From Salinibacillus aidingensis (GTDB lineage: Bacteria; Bacillota; Bacilli; Bacillales; Alkalibacillaceae): DNA of 64,000 nucleotides. Shown piece by piece: positions 60,214 to 64,000 of the stretch. The notes below the pieces were generated by a model that was not told the origin of the DNA, made no database searches, and was given only the letters and a program-made list of their open reading frames with translations. Numbering within the stretch: position 1 is the first letter of the stretch; every line of letters begins with the position of its first letter. The stretch covers positions 558,001 through 622,000 of the forward strand of contig NZ_BAAADO010000002.1 of NCBI RefSeq assembly GCF_039522525.1, given 5' to 3'. A program made the translations under genes and the position numbers.

Positions 60214-60381
60214 ATCTCTCTTTTTCATACTAGTGATAACAGCTATTTCAAACGCTTTAGTAGCTGAACAAATTTGAAAGTTAATACTAATATTTATAAT
60301 TGCAATACGCCTTACAAATACCTGCTTCGTTAATTGAATAACTCACGGGCCAGTAATGGTTCCTGTACTCTTATCTTCTCT

Positions 60382-60480
60382 TTATAAGGAAGACATTATC
60401 GTTGGATTAGCACCGTACCAAGTTTGGTGATCATTATGCACTGTATATGGTCGAATCCAGCTAACACCAAATTGAAACAT
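60382..60480 (-). other. Possible 32-codon ORF, unknown
   Basis: It reads MFQFGVSWIRPYTVHN and then DHQTWYGANPTIMSSL. The aromatic, His- and Asn-rich composition looks protein-like rather than random. GGAGGG lies 13 bases upstream, farther than usual. It may be a tiny conserved protein or a remnant. Confidence 0.3.
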
Positions 60481-60541
60481 TTGACATTAGTGTCCCTCCT
60501 TCTATGCAAAATAGCTTTGAATGGCTACTAATTAATTAAAC

Positions 60542-60581
60542 AGAAAGAGGAGCTAATCCTGCTTGATTAATTCCTCTTTCT
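60542..60581 (-). terminator. Hairpin downstream of mqo
   Basis: AGAAAGAGGAGCTAAT pairs with ATTAATTCCTCTTTCT (minor mismatch). Between it and mqo the minus strand holds a short open stretch (for example EERGINQAGLAPLSV) with no start, probably a gene remnant. Confidence 0.5.
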
Positions 60582-60667
60582 TCTTGAGTCATCAACGACT
60601 CTTCTTGTATCCTATTCTCATCTAATACATCTAATAGTCTTTTATTAAATTTATCATCTTTATTAGT

Positions 60668-62173
60668 TTAATTCGCCATATACGCTTCTGTTCTTTCAAG
60701 ATGAAGAGCCTCATTTGCTGTAGACCGAACCTCACGCAGCAGCTCAGGGTTGTCCATTAAGGATTCCCCATAGGACGGGATCATTTCTTTTATTTTTGGC
60801 TCCCATTCCTCCAGCTGCTCAGGGAAACATTTTTGAATGACCTCAAGCATGACGTGAACAGCCGTGGATGCACCTGGGGAAGCTCCAAGCAATGCAGCAA
60901 TGGAACCATCTTCGGCACTGACGACCTCGGTACCAAATTGAAGAGTTCCTTTTCCTTTTTCCTCCGTATCCTTGATGACTTGTACACGCTGGCCGGCGAC
61001 GACCAAATCCCAATCATCAGACTGAGCATCCGGGATAAACTCTCTTAGCTCTTCCATACGTCTTTCTTTCGTTAACAGCACCTGCTGAATCAGGTACTTG
61101 GTTAACGGGAAGTTTTTCACACCTGCAGCCAGCATAGTAAATAAATTGTGCGGTTTGATCGACGTGAAGAGATCCAGCAATGAACCCGTTTTCAAAAACT
61201 TTGGCGAAAAGCCGGCAAAGGGTCCAAATAAAAGGGATCTCTTGTTGTCTATAAATCTGGTATCCAGGTGCGGAACCGACATGGGAGGTGCCCCAACCTT
61301 TGCTTTGCCATAGACTTTGGCATAATGCCTGTCTATCACATCAGGATTGTTACACACCATAAACAGACCGCTTACAGGGAAGCCGCCAATTCCCTTGCCC
61401 TCTGGAATGCCGGATTTTTGCAGTAAATGGAGACTTCCTCCTCCACCTCCAACAAAAATGAATTTTGCTGTATGATGCTCCACATTGCCGTTATTGTGGT
61501 TTTTTACCTTAAGCTCCCATCGGCCGTCCTGGGTACGCTTTATATCTTTGACACTATGTCCGTAATTCACTTCAACCCCTTGAGTCTCTAAGTGGTTAAA
61601 TAATTTACGGGTCAGGGCTCCAAAATTCACATCCGTTCCCGAATCCATTTTGGTTGCCGCTATCGGCTCATCGGCTGTACGGTCATCCATAATCACCGGA
61701 ATCCAATCCTTTAATTTTTCCGGGTCATCAGAAAATTCCATGCCCTCAAATAACGGATTTTTTGACAGCGCTTTAAAACGTTTCTTCAAAAAGGATACAT
61801 TCTGCTCTCCATGCACCAAACTCATATGTGGGAGGGGCTGAATAAATTCCTGTGGATGCTGAATCCGATTCTGGTTGACAAGATAAGACCAGAACTGTTT
61901 GGATACCTGAAACTGTTCATTAATTTTTATGGCTTTCCGAATGTCAATCGATCCATCTGCTTGTTCCGGGGTGTAGTTCAGCTCACAGAGGGCAGAGTGT
62001 CCGGTTCCTGCATTGTTCCACTCATTGGAGCTTTCCTCTCCGGACTTGCTGAGCTTCTCAAAAACTTTAATATTCCAATCTGTCTCTAATTCTTTTAACA
62101 ATGAGCCCAAAGTCGCACTCATAATTCCTGCACCAATTAAGATTACGTCTGTGCTAGTTTGTTGATTACTCAT
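60668..62173 (-). CDS. mqo: Malate:quinone oxidoreductase
   Basis: 501 residues, a peripheral FAD enzyme that oxidises L-malate to oxaloacetate and passes electrons to the quinone pool. The FAD-binding VILIGAGIMSATLGSLL is near residue 10. NAGTGHSALCELNYTP near 50, FIFVGGGGGSLHLLQ near 240 and GASPGASTAVHVMLEV near 430 are all family hallmarks. The ATG at 62173 is chosen for AAGGAAGG just upstream; the 62206 start has none. It lies beside a LysR regulator and malate synthase G, so it probably handles malate made by the glyoxylate route. Confidence 0.95.
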   Translation of the reverse strand: MSNQQTSTDVILIGAGIMSATLGSLLKELETDWNIKVFEKLSKSGEESSNEWNNAGTGHSALCELNYTPEQADGSIDIRKAIKINEQFQVSKQFWSYLVNQNRIQHPQEFIQPLPHMSLVHGEQNVSFLKKRFKALSKNPLFEGMEFSDDPEKLKDWIPVIMDDRTADEPIAATKMDSGTDVNFGALTRKLFNHLETQGVEVNYGHSVKDIKRTQDGRWELKVKNHNNGNVEHHTAKFIFVGGGGGSLHLLQKSGIPEGKGIGGFPVSGLFMVCNNPDVIDRHYAKVYGKAKVGAPPMSVPHLDTRFIDNKRSLLFGPFAGFSPKFLKTGSLLDLFTSIKPHNLFTMLAAGVKNFPLTKYLIQQVLLTKERRMEELREFIPDAQSDDWDLVVAGQRVQVIKDTEEKGKGTLQFGTEVVSAEDGSIAALLGASPGASTAVHVMLEVIQKCFPEQLEEWEPKIKEMIPSYGESLMDNPELLREVRSTANEALHLERTEAYMAN

Positions 62174-62404
62174 TTTTACCTTCCTTATCACTAAGATTGT
62201 AATCATGAAATCGTTATTCTCGTTAGGTATAACTAATTGTTATTCTACCTATAACCATATCATATTTTAGTATAATTATTAATACAATTTTTCTTATTCT
62301 CTGATAATTACGGAATCCGAGAACACCCGTTTAATCAGACGATAAGTGTATGTAACAGCACAAATAATGGGTGTTCCAGAATTATTACGTGCAGAAAAGT
62401 AAAG

Positions 62405-63292
62405 CTATGAATCAACCACCCGTTCAGACATGTGAATAAATTCCCGTACCGAAAAAGGCAGATACCGATTTTTACTCCAAATCATCCCCAATCCAAGATG
62501 CAGAGGGGATTCCTCCAGAGGAATTGTTCTGATTGCAGGATGAGAGATGTCTTCACAGATCTTCTTCGGCAGCAGGGCAATTCCCAATTTGGAGCTGACC
62601 ATCTCCAGCATAAATTCCTTTTGTGAGCTTTCACAAACAATGGACGGAGAGAATTGATGCCGGGAGCATTCTTCAATAATATGATCATACAGGGAAAAGT
62701 CATTTCGATACAAAATAAAGGATTCGTCCTTAAGGTCACCGAAATACACATTTTCCTGCCTGACTAGAGGATTTTCGTGATGAACGACGAGCATGAGGGG
62801 ATCCTTGACGATTTCCATTTTCTCAAACTCCTGGTTATTGTCAGGCAGGTTACACACCAGTCCGATATCAAGCGATCCTTCCTTCACTCCCTGTTTAATC
62901 GCCTTCGTACCCACCTCTCTTAACGTAAGGTCGATCAAAGGATATAGTTCTTTAAACCGGCTGATTAGCTTGGCAAAAAAGGCAGCCCCGACGATTGGTG
63001 GAATGCCAATACGTATTTCTCCCTTTTTTAATTCCATAATATCGGTTAGTTCAGCTGTCAGGTTATTAAAGGATTCCAGCACGTGCTTGGCATTCATGAA
63101 CACCGCCTTTCCTGCATCCGTTAAGTAAACCTGCCTGGCTGCACGGTAAAACAAAGGCACCCCTAACTCACCCTCTAAATTTTTAATCGCTTTACTGAGG
63201 GACGGCTGGGAGACATGCAGGCTGGCAGCGGCTTTGGTAAAACTGGATTGCCTGGCTACCTCAGAAAAGTATTCCAACTGACGAATATCCAT
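62405..63292 (-). CDS. LysR-family transcriptional regulator
   Basis: 295 residues. The N-terminal winged helix-turn-helix (residues 1-60) reads MDIRQLEYFSEVARQSSFTK with LHVSQPSLSKAI. The C-terminal effector-binding domain begins IRIGIPPIVGAAFFAKL near 92. The ATG at 63292 is chosen over the GTG at 63298 because GGAAGGGGG lies 6-9 bases upstream of it. It diverges from malate synthase G across a 149-base intergenic region, the usual arrangement for a LysR protein controlling its neighbour. A metabolite such as glycolate, glyoxylate or an organic acid may be the effector; inference. Confidence 0.9.
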   Translation of the reverse strand: MDIRQLEYFSEVARQSSFTKAAASLHVSQPSLSKAIKNLEGELGVPLFYRAARQVYLTDAGKAVFMNAKHVLESFNNLTAELTDIMELKKGEIRIGIPPIVGAAFFAKLISRFKELYPLIDLTLREVGTKAIKQGVKEGSLDIGLVCNLPDNNQEFEKMEIVKDPLMLVVHHENPLVRQENVYFGDLKDESFILYRNDFSLYDHIIEECSRHQFSPSIVCESSQKEFMLEMVSSKLGIALLPKKICEDISHPAIRTIPLEESPLHLGLGMIWSKNRYLPFSVREFIHMSERVVDS

Positions 63293-63441
63293 GTTCACCC
63301 CCCTTCCTATAGCTTATTGGAATAATACGTATTCAAAATATGTATTTTTGTTATAGGCTATCTGTATTATAAGATATAAATAACAGAATAAAAAGAATTG
63401 TCCTTCAATTTTGAAATGATAATTTTAAGGAGGCGAAGTGT
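63293..63441. promoter_or_regulatory. Divergent promoter region between the LysR gene and malate synthase
   Basis: AATACGTATT (63325-63334) and the nearby AATATGTATT form paired palindromic stretches with T-N11-A-like symmetry expected of LysR sites. A TATTATAAGATATAAATA stretch could supply the -10 for malate synthase. Confidence 0.45.
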
Positions 63442-64000
63442 GTGGGGAACTATGTGACAACCGGGAATTATAAGGTTGCTGAGGAATTGTATGAATTTAT
63501 AAATCAGGAGGTTCTGCCCGGGACTGGTTTGGATCAGGATACGTTCTGGACAGACGTTGAACGTGTGATTGGTGAATTAATGCCCGAGAACCAGCGGCTG
63601 CTGGAGCATCGGGAAAAATTGCAGAAGGAGATTTCCCAGTGGCATAAAGAAAATAAGGGGAATTTTAACTTTGCTCAATACAAAGCATTTTTGGAAGAGA
63701 TTGGGTACTTGGAGCCTGAAGTGAGTGATTTCAAGGTGACCACGCAAAACGTTGACGATGAAGTCACCATACAGGCAGGTCCGCAGCTGGTCGTGCCGGT
63801 GAATAATGCACGTTATGCCTTAAACGCTGCCAATGCCCGCTGGGGAAGCCTGTATGATGCCCTTTATGGATCAGACATCATCAGTGAGGAGGACGGAGCG
63901 GAAAAAACCGGCGCCTACAATCCGATTCGGGGGCAAAAGGTCATTGCCTATGCCAGGGAATTTCTCGATCAGGCTGTACCTTTAGCTAATCATTCTCACA
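63442..64000 (+). CDS. glcB: Malate synthase G, N-terminal part (cut by window end)
   Basis: The frame opens at GTG 63442, 8 bases after TAAGGAGG, and stays open to the window end (186 codons). The segment EVTIQAGPQLVVPVNNARYA followed by LNAANARWGSLYDALYGSD and YNPIRGQKVIAYAREFLDQA is characteristic of malate synthase G, the monomeric form with an N-terminal clasp. It condenses glyoxylate with acetyl-CoA to malate. Form A (AceB) has a different N-terminus. Its divergent LysR neighbour is the obvious candidate regulator, and Mqo next to that could re-oxidise the malate. Confidence 0.92.
   Translation, partial: MGNYVTTGNYKVAEELYEFINQEVLPGTGLDQDTFWTDVERVIGELMPENQRLLEHREKLQKEISQWHKENKGNFNFAQYKAFLEEIGYLEPEVSDFKVTTQNVDDEVTIQAGPQLVVPVNNARYALNAANARWGSLYDALYGSDIISEEDGAEKTGAYNPIRGQKVIAYAREFLDQAVPLANHSH

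Overview
The window looks like chromosomal DNA of a moderately halophilic or halotolerant Bacillaceae species (Virgibacillus, Halobacillus and Oceanobacillus are the kind of genera that fit). The evidence is low-to-moderate GC, strong AGGAGG-type ribosome sites, many TTG/GTG starts, an AprX protease, a gntRKP operon of B. subtilis type, three BCCT compatible-solute transporters and three cation/proton antiporters. No rRNA, tRNA, CRISPR array, insertion sequence or phage block is visible. The species assignment is inference.

Layout. 1-14 kb: the end of peptidase T, a SWIM/SNF2 helicase, a BCCT transporter and a luciferase-like oxidoreductase bracketed by two arrays of 52-bp-period imperfect palindromes, two small membrane proteins among dispersed hairpins, an isolated RlmN-type methyltransferase, a second BCCT transporter with an acidic eight-residue-repeat tail, and a peptide/proton symporter. 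14-20 kb: a chemoreceptor, a K+/H+-type antiporter with an RCK_C domain, a coiled-coil protein, a CoA-type Nudix hydrolase and an MFS exporter. 20-28 kb: an AT-rich accessory stretch with a lipoprotein, several very small membrane proteins (some apparently decayed), a TmrB-like P-loop protein, HtrA, an ECF sigma/anti-sigma/YfjL-like operon, an alpha/beta hydrolase and a tiny holin-like toxin gene. 28-42 kb: an FAD oxidoreductase, a two-component system, a macrodomain protein, homoserine dehydrogenase, an antiporter, a TraB protein, AprX, a VapBC pair, BrnQ and a GNAT protein. 42-51 kb: an NhaP-type antiporter, MetA, a MocR-like remnant, a HAD phosphatase and gntR-gntK-gntP. 51-64 kb: an extra RNase J, a PhnB-like protein, a VTT protein, a TDT transporter, a Na/Pi transporter with a truncated second copy, a third BCCT transporter, malate:quinone oxidoreductase, a LysR regulator and the start of malate synthase G.

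How the parts work together. Osmotic and ionic homeostasis dominates (BCCT x3, antiporters x3, Na/Pi). Carbon metabolism appears as gluconate uptake and phosphorylation under a GntR operator, and as a malate/glyoxylate end (malate synthase G, divergent LysR, Mqo). The strongest regulatory inference is a 16-bp motif, TGTCAGACAGATGTCA, found unchanged upstream of both htrA and the two-component operon. In both cases it covers a -35 hexamer placed 17 bp from a -10, suggesting this two-component system controls HtrA as CssRS does in B. subtilis.

Most unusual features: the 52-bp palindromic arrays, the shared htrA/two-component operator, a small ORF ending on a TTTAAAA slippery heptamer with an open -1 frame, and several families of structured dispersed repeats. 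All functional calls are from reading the sequence; no database search was run.
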